Positions 47,301 to 55,991 of a stretch of 64,000 nucleotides of DNA are shown here, one piece after another. How positions within the stretch are numbered: the first letter of the stretch is position 1; the number at the start of each line of letters is the position of its first letter. The notes under the pieces were generated by a model, which had not been told where the DNA came from, made no database searches, and worked only from the letters and a program-made list of their open reading frames with translations. The DNA is taken from assembly GCA_963843465.1 (NCBI GenBank), contig CAWJKP010000001.1:806001-870000 (forward strand), in the 5' to 3' direction. The position numbers were made by a program, and so were the translations under genes. This DNA comes from CAWJKP01 sp963843465. Its GTDB lineage: Bacteria; Planctomycetota; Planctomycetia; Pirellulales; Thermoguttaceae.

Positions 47301-47579
47301 ATGTCTTTAGTCCCAGAAAGCCGGTCCGTGACGGTCGTGAACCCCGAGGGCCTGCACCTCCGCGCCGCCACGCAGATCCGCGCGATCGTCATGCAATACC
47401 GGGCGCAGGTCGAGTTGATCAAGGGCCAGGAGAAGGTCGACGCCACCAACGTCCTGCAGATGGCCACGCTCTGCGCCGGCCCGAACGACGCGCTGCTCTT
47501 GGAAGCCTCCGGCGACGACGCGGCGGCCGTGTTGGACGCGCTGGCCCGGCTGTTCGCCAACAGTTTCGACGACGAGTAG
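47301..47579 (+). CDS. ptsH: HPr-like phosphocarrier protein
   Basis: A 92-residue HPr-fold protein. The active-site loop reads NPEGLHLRAATQI, so His19 and Arg21 (His15/Arg17 of E. coli) are kept but the usual Pro after Arg is Ala. Around the regulatory site the sequence is KVDATNVLQMATL; Ser46 is replaced, so HPr-kinase control is unlikely. It carries phosphate from enzyme I to the EIIA proteins. It starts right after the EIIA stop and is four bases from the enzyme I gene. Confidence 0.9.
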   Translation: MSLVPESRSVTVVNPEGLHLRAATQIRAIVMQYRAQVELIKGQEKVDATNVLQMATLCAGPNDALLLEASGDDAAAVLDALARLFANSFDDE

Positions 47580-47582
47580 GCT

Positions 47583-49328
47583 ATGCAAAAACTCCGCGGT
47601 ATCGCTGTTTCACCGGGCGTGGCCATCGGCGACGCGCTGGTGGTCGACAACGAGGGGTTCCGCATTCCCCGCCGCTTCGTCAGCCGCGACGCCGTGGACG
47701 ACGAGCTCGAGCGGCTGACCCGCGCGATCGAGGCCGCCGGCGAGGAGATCATCCGCAACCGCGACACGGTCGGCCAGGAGTTGGGGGAGAAATACGCGGG
47801 GATCTTCGAGGCCCATCTGCAAATGCTGCGGGACGCGCGCTTGCGGAGCGAGCTGGAAGAGATGGTCCGCCAGCGGCACTACTCCCCGGAGTACGCCATC
47901 AGCCGCACGCTGAGGCGCTACGCCCAGGTCTTCCAGAACCTGCAAAAAAGCCACTACCTTGCGGAGCGGGCCAACGACATCTTCGACATCGAGAAACGGC
48001 TCTTGCGGAACCTTCTGGGCCACCGCCGCCAGACCCTGGGCCACCTCACGTCGCCCACGCTGGTCCTGGCCCACAACCTCACGCCCAGCGAGACGGCCTA
48101 CCTCGATCGCCGTTTCGTCCGCGGCTTCGTCACCGAGGTGGGGGGGCCCGGAAGCCACACGGCGATTGTCGCCGAGGCGCTGGAAATCCCCGCCGTGGTC
48201 GGCACCGGCAATTTCCTCACCCAGGTCTCCGGCGGCGAGCTGGTGATCATCGACGGCAACAAGGGGCTGGTGATCCTCCGGCCCGACCAGGATACCATCG
48301 CCCGCTACCGCCACGAGGAGGAGGAGAGCCGCACGCTGGCCCTACGCTTGGAGACGCTCCGCGACCTGCCGGCGGTGACCGGCGAAGGCGTCCGCGTGGA
48401 GATCCTGGGCAACATCGAGTTCGACTATGAGGTCGACCACTGCCTGGACCGCGGCGCCGACGGCATCGGGCTGTACCGCACGGAGTTCCTCTACCTCGGC
48501 GCCGACGAGGAGCCGGACGAGGAATGCCATTTCCAGGCGTACTCCCGGGTGGTGAAGACCATGGGGGAGCGCACGGTGATCATCCGCACCTTCGACATGG
48601 GCGCGGATAAGGTCCCGCACCTGCCCCCGCCGGAAGACGAGCGGAACCCCTTCCTCGGCCTGCGGAGCATCCGCCTGGCGCTGTGCAACGTACCCATGTT
48701 CCGCACGCAGCTCCGCGCGATCCTGCGGGCCAGCGCCCTGGGCCACGTGAAGGTGATGTTCCCGCTGGTCTCCACGCTCTTGGAGCTCCGCCAGGCGAAA
48801 ATGGTGCTGGCCGACGTCGTCGAGGACCTCGAAGAGCACGGCGTCTCCTATGACAAGAACCTGCCGGTGGGGATGATGGTCGAGGTGCCCGCCGCGGTGA
48901 TGATGATCGACCACTTCGCCGCGGAGGTCGACTTCTTCAGCATCGGCACCAACGACCTGATCCAGTACACGCTGGCCGTGGACCGCAGCAACAAGGACGT
49001 GGTGGGGCTGTACAACGCCTGCGACCCCGCCGTGCTGAAGCTGATCCAATTGACCATCGACGCGGCGCGGCGGCGGCAGATTGCGGTGGGCCTCTGCGGC
49101 CAGATGAGCGGCAGCACGACGTACACGATGCTGTTGTTGGGGATGGGGCTGCGGCAGTTCAGCGTCAGCCCGGCGGCGATCCCGGAAATCAAGAAAGTCT
49201 GCCGCAGCGTGACCATCCCGCAGTGCGAGGCGATCGCCGAGCGGGCGCTGGCCATGGACAGCGCCCGCGACATCAAGACTTTCCTCCGAGGAGAACTGAG
49301 GAAACAGGTGCCGGATTTGGGGGCGTAG
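47583..49328 (+). CDS. ptsI: Phosphoenolpyruvate-protein phosphotransferase (PTS enzyme I)
   Basis: A 581-residue protein of normal length. Active His192 in GGPGSHTAIVAEALEIPAVV (usual GGRTSHTAI). PEP-binding blocks: GADGIGLYRTEFLYLG, FDMGADKVPHL, NPFLGLRSIR, FFSIGTNDLIQYTLAVDR and the C-terminal CGQMSGS with the active Cys. It has no N-terminal GAF domain, so it is enzyme I proper, not PtsP. It autophosphorylates with PEP and feeds the HPr-like protein. Last gene of the hpf-ptsN-ptsN-ptsH-ptsI operon. Confidence 0.94.
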   Translation: MQKLRGIAVSPGVAIGDALVVDNEGFRIPRRFVSRDAVDDELERLTRAIEAAGEEIIRNRDTVGQELGEKYAGIFEAHLQMLRDARLRSELEEMVRQRHYSPEYAISRTLRRYAQVFQNLQKSHYLAERANDIFDIEKRLLRNLLGHRRQTLGHLTSPTLVLAHNLTPSETAYLDRRFVRGFVTEVGGPGSHTAIVAEALEIPAVVGTGNFLTQVSGGELVIIDGNKGLVILRPDQDTIARYRHEEEESRTLALRLETLRDLPAVTGEGVRVEILGNIEFDYEVDHCLDRGADGIGLYRTEFLYLGADEEPDEECHFQAYSRVVKTMGERTVIIRTFDMGADKVPHLPPPEDERNPFLGLRSIRLALCNVPMFRTQLRAILRASALGHVKVMFPLVSTLLELRQAKMVLADVVEDLEEHGVSYDKNLPVGMMVEVPAAVMMIDHFAAEVDFFSIGTNDLIQYTLAVDRSNKDVVGLYNACDPAVLKLIQLTIDAARRRQIAVGLCGQMSGSTTYTMLLLGMGLRQFSVSPAAIPEIKKVCRSVTIPQCEAIAERALAMDSARDIKTFLRGELRKQVPDLGA

Positions 49329-49345
49329 CATTGAGCTGGCAAGCT

Positions 49346-49467
49346 GTAGGGTGGGACAAGGCCGCCGTGGCGGCCGCCGGCCCACCAACAGTGGTCAGTG
49401 GTCAGTGGTCAGTGGCTAGAGACGGTGGGCTCCGTCCCTGCTGACCACTGACCACTATCCACTGACC
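49346..49467. repeat. Half palindrome of the GTAGGGTGGG family plus TGACCACTGACC simple repeats
   Basis: 49346-49387 is one arm of the GTAGGGTGGGACAAGG family with an internal hairpin (GGCCGCCGTGGCGGCC). It is followed by GTGGTCAGTGGTCAGTGG and, after about 25 bases, by TGACCACTGACCACTATCC, so the two simple-repeat tracts are inverted and could pair. Related tracts occur near 37800, 38650 and 45620. Confidence 0.8.
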
Positions 49468-49519
49468 ACTAGTTTATGGATCCCCGCTCGCAACGGCAGC
49501 GGCGGGGAAGTGCGAACCG

Positions 49520-50144
49520 ATGGTTCGACAACGAGTGCGTATTCGTTTTCGCAAACAGGGCGACCTGCGTTTCGTGGGCCACCGGGACCTGGTCCGCTCG
49601 CTGGAGCGGCTGTTCCGGCGCGCCGGGCTGGCTTTGGGGATGAGCCAGGGATTTCACCCCAAGCCGAAAATGAGCTTCCCATCGGCCCTGGCCGTGGGAA
49701 TCGAAGGACTGGACGAAGTCGTGGAACTGGAGCTGGCCGAACCGCAAAGTGCCGAGGAGCTGCTGTCGCGGCTTGCGGCCGGCGCGGGTCCGGGGCTTGA
49801 GTTCGCTTCGGCCGAGGTCCTTCCGCCCGGCGCAGAAAGCGCGGCTCTCCGGCGCCAGCTACCGGGTGCCGGTGCCCGCCGCCCGGTGCCCGCAGACGTC
49901 CGAGCGCGTGGCGCGGCTGCTTTCGGCCGCGTCGTACCCGATCGTTCGGGCCAAGCGAAGCACCCCCCTCGACCTGCGCCGCTTCCTGGAATCGCTTACG
50001 CTCCAGGACGGCGTGCTCCAGATGCGCCTGCGCATCGACCCGGAGGGGAGTGTGGGCCCGCGCGACGTGCTGGCCGCCCTGGAACTGGCCGACCTGGAGT
50101 CGCAGGGCCTTCACCTGACCCGCACCGCCGTGGAGCTGGGATAG
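49520..50144 (+). CDS. DUF2344 / TIGR03936 family protein (radical-SAM-associated), frameshifted
   Basis: The N-terminal half has RIRFRKQGDLRFVGHRDLVR and LGMSQGFHPKPKMSFPSALA, the signature of DUF2344. These proteins are linked or fused to a TIGR03960 radical SAM protein and lie next to RNase E/G genes. The frame shifts near 49845: EVLPPGAES continues in another frame as ARLSGASYRVPVPAARCPQT and ends LADLESQGLHLTRTAVELG. The radical SAM partner is not next to it here. Function is unknown, perhaps RNA or ribosome related. Confidence 0.8.
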
Positions 50145-50214
50145 AATGAAGGTTTCTCCTGCGGCACCGAGCGAATGCGTACTCGCCGACCTTGCCGGTC
50201 CCCAAGGCGAGATT

Positions 50215-51858
50215 ATGAAGCAAGAAATGTTGATCAACGTGGCCCAGCCGGAAGAGTCCCGCATCGCGATCCTTGAAGACGGAGTCCTGGAAGAGCTGTA
50301 CGTCGAGCGCACCGCACAGGACAACTACGTGGGCAACATCTACAAGGGGGTCGTGGTGAACCTGGAGCCCAGCATCCAGGCGGCCTTCGTCGACTTCGGC
50401 GTAGGCCGCAACGGATTCCTCCACATTAGCGACGTCGAGCCGCAATACTTCCGCCAGGGCGGCTTCGATCCCGACCGGCCGATCGAGTCCAACGGCGGCT
50501 CCCGCCGCGCCACGGCCCGGGCGAGGAAGACCAGGAAGCTGAAGTCGACGCGGAGGAGGAGGCGCCCCACCCCCGCCGCCGGCCGCTGCGGCCCGGCAGT
50601 CGCCCCCGCGTGAAACCGCCGATCCAGGACATCCTCCGCCGCGGCGACGAGGTGCTGGTCCAGGTGATCAAGGAAGGCATCGGCACCAAGGGACCGACCC
50701 TGTCGACCTACATCAGCATCCCCGGCCGCTACCTGGTGCTGATGCCGGCGCTGGGCCGGGTGGGCGTGTCGCGGAAGATCGAGGACGAGGACGTCCGCCG
50801 CCGCCTGCGGGACATCATGCTCGAGCTCAACCCGCCCAAGGGCCTGGGCTTCATCGTCCGCACGGCCGGCGCCGATCGCACCCGCAAAGAAGCTCTCCCG
50901 CGACCTGGCCTACCTGCTGCGGCTCTGGAAGGTGATCGTGCGGCGGATCAAGAAGACGTCCGCCCCGGTGGACATCTACGAAGAGAGCGACATGATCATC
51001 CGCACGATCCGCGACATCTTCACCAGCGAGGTCGACGCGATCTACATCGACGAGCCGGCGGCCTGCGAGCGGGCCAAGGAGTTTCTGCAACTGGTGATGC
51101 CCCGCAACGTCAGCCGCTTGCAGCTCTACGAGGGCAAGGACCCCCTCTTCCACAAGCACGGCGTCGACGAGGAGATCGCCAAGATCCATCGCCGCGTGGT
51201 CCCCTTGAAGCAGGGTGGCTCGATCGTCATCGACCAGACCGAAGCCCTGGTGGCCATCAACGTCAACAGCGGCAGCTTCCGCGCCGACGACTCGGCCGAG
51301 GAGACCGCTTACCAAGTGAACCTGCTGGCCGCCCGGGAAATCGCCCGCCAGATCCGCCTGCGGGACTTGGGCGGAGTGATCGTCAACGACTTCATCGACA
51401 TGCGGAAAGAACGACACCGCCGCGGCGTCGAGCGGGCCCTGCGCGACGCGGTGAAGCGCGACCGGGCCCGCACCAAGATCCTTCGGACAAGCCCTTTCGG
51501 CCTGATCGAGATGACCCGGCAGAGGGTGCGGCCGAGCCTCAAACGGAGCGTCTACCGCGACTGCCCCGCTTGCAACGGGGCGGGTGTGGTCAAGTCGGCC
51601 GAGAGCATGGCCTTGGACGTGGTCCGGCTGCTGATCCTCACCGCTCAGCGGCCCGAGATCGCCCGGATCACCGTCACCGTGGCCGATGACGTGGCCGACT
51701 ATCTCAACAACCGCAAACGGCGAGAGCTGACCCGCTTGGAAGACCAGGGGCAGGTCATGGTGCAAGTCCTTGGCGCCAAGAACGTTTCGCCGGAATACCT
51801 GAGCTTCGAGTGCCGCGACCGGGAAGATCGGGTGGTAAAATTTAACGACCAGCCTTGA
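50215..51858 (+). CDS. rne: Ribonuclease E/G family protein (two frame breaks)
   Basis: The S1-like RNA-binding domain opens MLINVAQPEESRIAILEDGV and contains DNYVGNIYKGVVVNLEPSIQ. An Asp/Glu then Arg-rich insert (DQEAEVDAEEEAPHPRRRPL) lies within it. Frame breaks occur near 50515 and near 50885; homologous sequence continues each time. The catalytic domain has ALVAINVNSGSFR and GGVIVNDFIDMRKERHR with the metal-binding Asp residues, and the zinc-link CPACNGAGVV. It cleaves AU-rich single-stranded RNA and matures rRNA. Start at ATG 50215. It precedes rplU, as in many bacteria. Because this gene is rarely dispensable, sequence error is the likely cause of the breaks. Confidence 0.88.
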
Positions 51859-51919
51859 AGCCCGGCGGACAGGCCTGATACACTAAGGGGCTTTCGCAGA
51901 ACATCGATAGGATAGTTCC

Positions 51920-52234
51920 ATGTACGCGATCATTGAGGACAGCGGGCAACAATTCAAAGTCGAAGAAGGGCAGGAGATCAACATCGATTACCGCGAGATC
52001 TCCAGCGGCACCGAGCTGAAGTTCGACCGCGTGCTGGCCTACCGCAACGGCGAGGTCTTCAAGCTCGGCCAGCCGCTCTTGACGTCCGCCGCCGTCACGG
52101 CGCAAGTGCTGGGCGTCGTGCAGGGTCCTAAGCTCGTGATCCAGAAGTTCCGCCGCCGCAAGAACTACCGCCGCCGCACCGGTCACCGGCAGCTTTACAC
52201 CCGGGTGAAGATCCACAAGATCGAGGTCGTCTAA
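51920..52234 (+). CDS. rplU: 50S ribosomal protein L21
   Basis: A 104-residue protein of normal length: MYAIIEDSGQQFKVEEGQEI, then GQPLLTSAAVTAQVLG and the basic end KFRRRKNYRRRTGHRQLYTR. L21 binds 23S rRNA. It follows the RNase E/G gene, and its stop TAA is one base from the next start. The usual partner rpmA (L27) is not found downstream in this window. Confidence 0.97.
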   Translation: MYAIIEDSGQQFKVEEGQEINIDYREISSGTELKFDRVLAYRNGEVFKLGQPLLTSAAVTAQVLGVVQGPKLVIQKFRRRKNYRRRTGHRQLYTRVKIHKIEVV

Positions 52235-52235
52235 C

Positions 52236-52400
52236 ATGACCAAGCAGAACGTCACCGACAATCTGGTCAAGACCAAGCAGGCCCTGTCCGAGAAGTATTT
52301 CCGCCTGGCGAAGATTTGCAAGAGCCGACCGAAACGGGCGAAGCTTCTGCACCACGCGGAATCCTACCGGCTTCAGGCCGAGCAGATCGCCCGGCGCTAG
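52236..52400 (+). CDS. 54-residue basic protein encoded directly after rplU
   Basis: MTKQNVTDNLVKTKQALSEK is followed by YFRLAKICKSRPKRAKLLHH and ends SYRLQAEQIARR. It is short, basic and helical with no signal peptide. The ATG lies one base after the rplU stop, so it is probably translated together with L21. Position and composition suggest an RNA- or ribosome-associated protein, but I do not recognise a family. It sits where L27 would be expected, yet shows no similarity to L27. Confidence 0.65.
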   Translation: MTKQNVTDNLVKTKQALSEKYFRLAKICKSRPKRAKLLHHAESYRLQAEQIARR

Positions 52401-52440
52401 CCCGCATTTCTCCTGGGTTGTTCGTGGCACGGGCCTCATA

Positions 52441-52518
52441 GTAGCAGGCACACTCCGTGTGCCGTCCGCTCAAGCGGACACGTGACAAGGCGGACGGCAC
52501 ACGGAGTGTGCCTGCTAC
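52441..52518. repeat. Perfect 29-bp palindrome, GTAGCAGGCACACTCC family, copy 2
   Basis: Arms 52441-52469 and 52490-52518 are perfect inverses and identical in sequence to the arms at 15672. The 20-base loop (TCAAGCGGACACGTGACAAG) differs from the other copy. It follows the rplU transcript and ends CTACTTTT. Confidence 0.95.
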
Positions 52519-52732
52519 TTTTCCAGGCTGTAAGCCGTCGCGGGGGCTTGCCGGCACTGCTGGCATGGCCGCAAGGACCTCCGAACCTCTACAAACCGCA
52601 CCGCGGCCATGCCGTGCGGTCTCGGCCCGGGCGCTGAGGCCATAGTCCCGAGCCGGAAGCATCCGATCTAGATCACGAGGGCTGTCCCTTTTTCCCGGCC
52701 CGCCAGGATGGCTTTGTTGCGGACGCGCCGCC

Positions 52733-52918
52733 ATGAAACTGCGGATCGACGATCTTCCCGCCGAGCAGATTCGGGCTGCTTTGTCGATCGACCCGACGGA
52801 GCTTCCCTTCGAGGAGGCCCTGGCCATCGAGGACTTCCTCGACCGGATCGGCGGCATCGAGAACGCGCTCTTGGCGGTCCGGATGCTCGAATCGCTGGAG
52901 AGCGGCTGCGGCAGGTAA
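52733..52918 (+). CDS. Small acidic protein of unknown function
   Basis: 61 residues: MKLRIDDLPAEQIRAALSID, then PFEEALAIEDFLDRIGGIEN and a short amphipathic C-terminus. No signal peptide or metal site. The acid-rich helical pattern and clean start make it a likely real gene, although no strong ribosome binding site is visible. It faces the next gene. Confidence 0.6.
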   Translation: MKLRIDDLPAEQIRAALSIDPTELPFEEALAIEDFLDRIGGIENALLAVRMLESLESGCGR

Positions 52919-52930
52919 ACCGCCCGGCCC

Positions 52931-53158
52931 TCAGCCCCCGATCGCGTCCGCGCAGGTGGCGACGGCCCGCAGCGCCTCCAAGTGGTTCTTCACCTGTTTG
53001 AGGTCTCCGGCTTCCAAGGCCAAAAGGGCATCACCGGCCAGCTTGGACATCTTTCGCCAAGTGCGGGGCTGCACGGACTTGGGGGTCGAGGGCTCTCGGG
53101 CCGGCTTCTTGGCCTCCGGCGGCTTGGCCTTCTTCGCAACCTTCTTCTTTGCCATCAT
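52931..53158 (-). CDS. Small protein with Lys/Pro-rich N-terminal tail
   Basis: 75 residues; the double ATG at 53158/53155 has GAGGAG upstream. The N-terminus AKKKVAKKAKPPEAKKPARE is Lys/Ala/Pro-rich, as in DNA-binding histone H1-like tails. The C-terminal half (MSKLAGDALLALEAGDLKQV, NHLEALRAVATC) is a small helical domain. It may bind nucleic acid; no family is recognised. Next gene upstream on the same strand is the LuxR-type HTH protein. Confidence 0.6.
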   Translation of the reverse strand: MMAKKKVAKKAKPPEAKKPAREPSTPKSVQPRTWRKMSKLAGDALLALEAGDLKQVKNHLEALRAVATCADAIGG

Positions 53159-53177
53159 AGTCTCCTCGTGATCGAAA

Positions 53178-53441
53178 CTAATTCCAGCCGTCCTGCTTCC
53201 GCCCACTCCGCCGCTTTTCGGCGGGCGTGAGCTTGTCCTGCATCGTGGTGATCCGCATCTTCAAGGCCATCCGCGTCAATAAGGCCAGTTTGTTGGTTCC
53301 CAGCCGGGCCATGGCCTCGGTCTTGTGGTTGTCCACGGTGCTCGGCGCCAACTGGAGGATCGCCGCCGCCTCGCTCACCGTGCAGCCCAGACTGAGCAAT
53401 CGTACAACCTGCCGGTGCCTCTTGGTGAGCAATTCGGACAT
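53178..53441 (-). CDS. LuxR-type HTH protein (stand-alone DNA-binding domain)
   Basis: 87 residues: LTKRHRQVVRLLSLGCTVSE, then AAAILQLAPSTVDNHKTEAM, a complete LuxR/GerE C-terminal domain without a receiver or sensor. It should bind DNA as a dimer and regulate transcription. The start at 53441 is preferred over 53465 as it begins MSELLTKR and has GGTGGGA upstream. Only 19 bases separate it from the Lys-rich small gene, so both may be one transcript. Confidence 0.8.
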   Translation of the reverse strand: MSELLTKRHRQVVRLLSLGCTVSEAAAILQLAPSTVDNHKTEAMARLGTNKLALLTRMALKMRITTMQDKLTPAEKRRSGRKQDGWN

Positions 53442-53960
53442 AATCCCACCTGATGAGTTCCTCACCTCGCATCCTGCGGTACGCGCCTGCGGAAAAGCTA
53501 TTCTAACAGACGGCGCACCGGCAAGCGAGATGTTCGGGGGGATCGCCCCAAGAATCGCACCCTTGCCGGAGATCCTCGGCCATGATCCCTTGCAACGGAT
53601 AGCAGTTCTATCATATTATTATAACCCACCCATGAATGTTATACGGTTTTCTGCCGCCCGACTGCGGAGAACGGTCGTGGGAGAAAAAACAGCACGAGGA
53701 TCACGAAAAGACGAAAACGCGAGAAGCAGGAAGGGCGCGTCGGATCGGCCGCGTGCCATTGCATTCGCTCCCTTTCCTTATTCTTCCTTTCGGGCTTTCC
53801 CTTCTTTCGGGGTTTCGTGATCGCTTCGCGTCTCTTCTGCTCGTTCCGTTCCGTTTCGTTTCACTTTTCTTCTTCTCTTTTCTCTTCGTACCAGGTACTC
53901 TCATGGGGAGAACAAGCCCGGCCCCCGATGCTCTGGAAGTGACCCTGAGAGGATTCCCAC
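53442..53960. other. 519-base intergenic region with a pyrimidine-rich tract
   Basis: Divergent promoter region of the HTH and MFS genes. 53610-53640 is A/T rich (ATCATATTATTATAAC). Between about 53770 and 53890 the plus strand is unusually rich in C/T (CTTTTCTTCTTCTCTTTTCT), following a purine-rich segment near 53695-53735 (GAAAAGACGAAAACGCGAGA), so the two can partly pair. No gene is evident. Confidence 0.5.
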
Positions 53961-55918
53961 GTGAGCCAAGACGACCGCCGAGCGACCGGCGCCCTGGGCG
54001 AACCGCACAAGGTTTGGTCGGTCCGTTTCCTGTTGTTCATTGCCGGGCTCGGCGGCCTGCTCTATGGGATCGACGTGGGGATCATCGCCGGCGCGCTGCC
54101 CTACCTGCAATCCACCGCGATCCATAAGTGGAACCTCAGCGCCCAGCAGATCTCCTTCGTAGTCGCCGCCGTGCTCCTGGGCAGCGTGCTCTCCTCCCTG
54201 TTCGCCGGGATGTTGTCGGACCTTTTCGGACGCCGGACGATCATGTTCGCAAGCGGGCTCCTGTTCGTGACCAGCATCCCCACGATCGCCCTGGCCGGCG
54301 GCTATGGGCCGCTGATGATGGGGCGTCTACTCCAAGGCGTCAGCGGCGGACTGATCGGCGTGACGGTGCCGCTCTACCTGGCCGAGTGCCTCCCGGCCGG
54401 CAGCCGCGGGAAGGGCACGGCCATCTTCCAGTGGCTCTTGACCTTGGGGTTGGTCCTCGCCGCGCTGATCGGCCTCTATTACGCGCGGTCCGTGGAGATG
54501 ACCAAGGCCGCCACCCTGGGCGCCGCGGACGCCGCGGCGCAGGTGCTGGCCGCGGAGGACCGCGCCTGGCGGCACATCTTCTGGATGTCGATCACCCCCG
54601 GGATCATCTTCACCGTCGGCACGCTGTTGATCGCCGAGTCCTCCCGCTGGTTGTTCCGCCGCGGCAAGAAGCAGGCCGCGCTGGCCGCGCTGTTGCGGAC
54701 CCGCTCGGCCGCGGAGGCCGGCGTCGAGCTTGGCGAGATGGAACTGGTGGCCTCGGCCGCCCGGCAGAAGGCCCACGCCGCCCGGGTGCGCGGCGGCGAC
54801 TCGCTCTTACAACGCAAGTACGTCCTGCCGTTCGTGATCGCCTGCATCATCCTTGCCTGTACCCAGGCCACGGGCGTCAATTCCATCCTCCCCTACGCCG
54901 TCAACATCCTCAACGCGGCCGGCCTGCCCGGCGCGATCGCCAACCAGGGCGATGTCTCGCTGAAGGTCCTCAACTGCCTGATGACGATCGTGGCGGTGGT
55001 GCTGGTGGACCGAAAGGGCGCAAATTCCTGCTGATGCTGGGGTCCGGCGGCATCGTCGTCTGCCTGGCGATCGCCGGCCTGCTGTTTGCCAGCGCCGAAA
55101 AGGGCCTAAGCGACTGCCACGGCGTTTTCCAAGGCATGGTCCGGGACGATGCGCTGGCCGCCGTGGTGGACGAGAAGCTGCTGGCCAAGGCCATCGGTAC
55201 TCCTTACGCTCCGCGCGAGGGAGCGCGTCAAGGTACTCCTCACGCTCCGCGTGAGGACGAACGTCACGCGGAGCGTGACGAGTACGGCTCCGCGGAGCGC
55301 GACGAGTACGGGCCCGCCGCCCGGGCCCCCCAAGCCAAGCGGCCGATGCAGCTCACGCTGGTCTACGCCTACGGCCCCTTCACGAACGTCCAGACCTGGC
55401 GCACGGACGACCCGGCCCATCTTCCCATCGACATCACCCGCGAGAAGACCGTGCCGGAAGAGAACAAGCTTGAGGAGTTCTTCCGCCGGCGGCACTTGAA
55501 CCCGTTCGCCGACCCCGCCCTGGGGCGAGCCGCCCCGCTGGAAATCAAGAAGGCCATGATCGGACAGGTGCCGGAAGTCGGCCACGGCTGGCTGGTTGCC
55601 CTCTGTCTGTTCGGCTTCATGGCGTTTTTCGCCGTTGGGCCGGGCGTCTGCGTGTGGCTGGCATTGAGCGAGCTGATGCCGACCCGTATCCGCTCCAACG
55701 GCATGAGTGTCGCTTTGCTGCTCAACCAGGTCGTCTCCACCACGATCGCCGCCATCTTCCTGCCGACCGTGGGAAACTACGGCTACGCCGCCATGTTCTT
55801 CTTCTGGAGCGGCTCGACGGTCATCTACTTCCTCACCGCGGCCTTCCTCCTGCCGGAGACCAAGGGCAAGACCCTGGAGGAGATCGAGGAACACTTCAGC
55901 GGCCTGCGGAAATTTTGA
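53961..55918 (+). CDS. MFS sugar porter with a long repeat-bearing loop (frameshifted)
   Basis: An MFS carrier of the sugar porter family. Motifs: FIAGLGGLLYGIDVGIIAGA in helix 1, DLFGRR after helix 2, GRLLQGVSGGLIGVTVPLYL and the final PETKGKTLEEIEEHF. It should bring sugars in with protons. The frame shifts near 55010 (VVLVDRKG continues in another frame as RKFLLMLGSGGIVVCLAI). Between two late helices lies a loop of about 150 residues, of which 55197-55311 is an in-frame palindromic repeat encoding PYAPREGARQGTPHAPREDE and similar. GTG at 53961 follows GAGAGGATTCCC. Confidence 0.82.
55197..55311 (+). repeat. Palindromic GTACTC-CACGCTCCGCG repeats inside the MFS gene
   Basis: GTACTCCTCACGCTCCGCGT (from 55233) and its inverse TCACGCGGAGCGTGACGAGT (to 55285) form a 22-base inverted repeat with one mismatch. 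Diverged extra half-copies lie on both sides (near 55198 and 55290-55310). Each arm contains its own hairpin (CTCACGCTCCGCGTGAG). The whole block is an open frame and encodes a charged insert. Confidence 0.8.
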
Positions 55919-55991
55919 CCGGCTGCTCGGCGCGGCATAGAATTCTGCTGCGCGAGTTTCCTGCAAGAAGATACCAACCGTGAGGCGCTCC

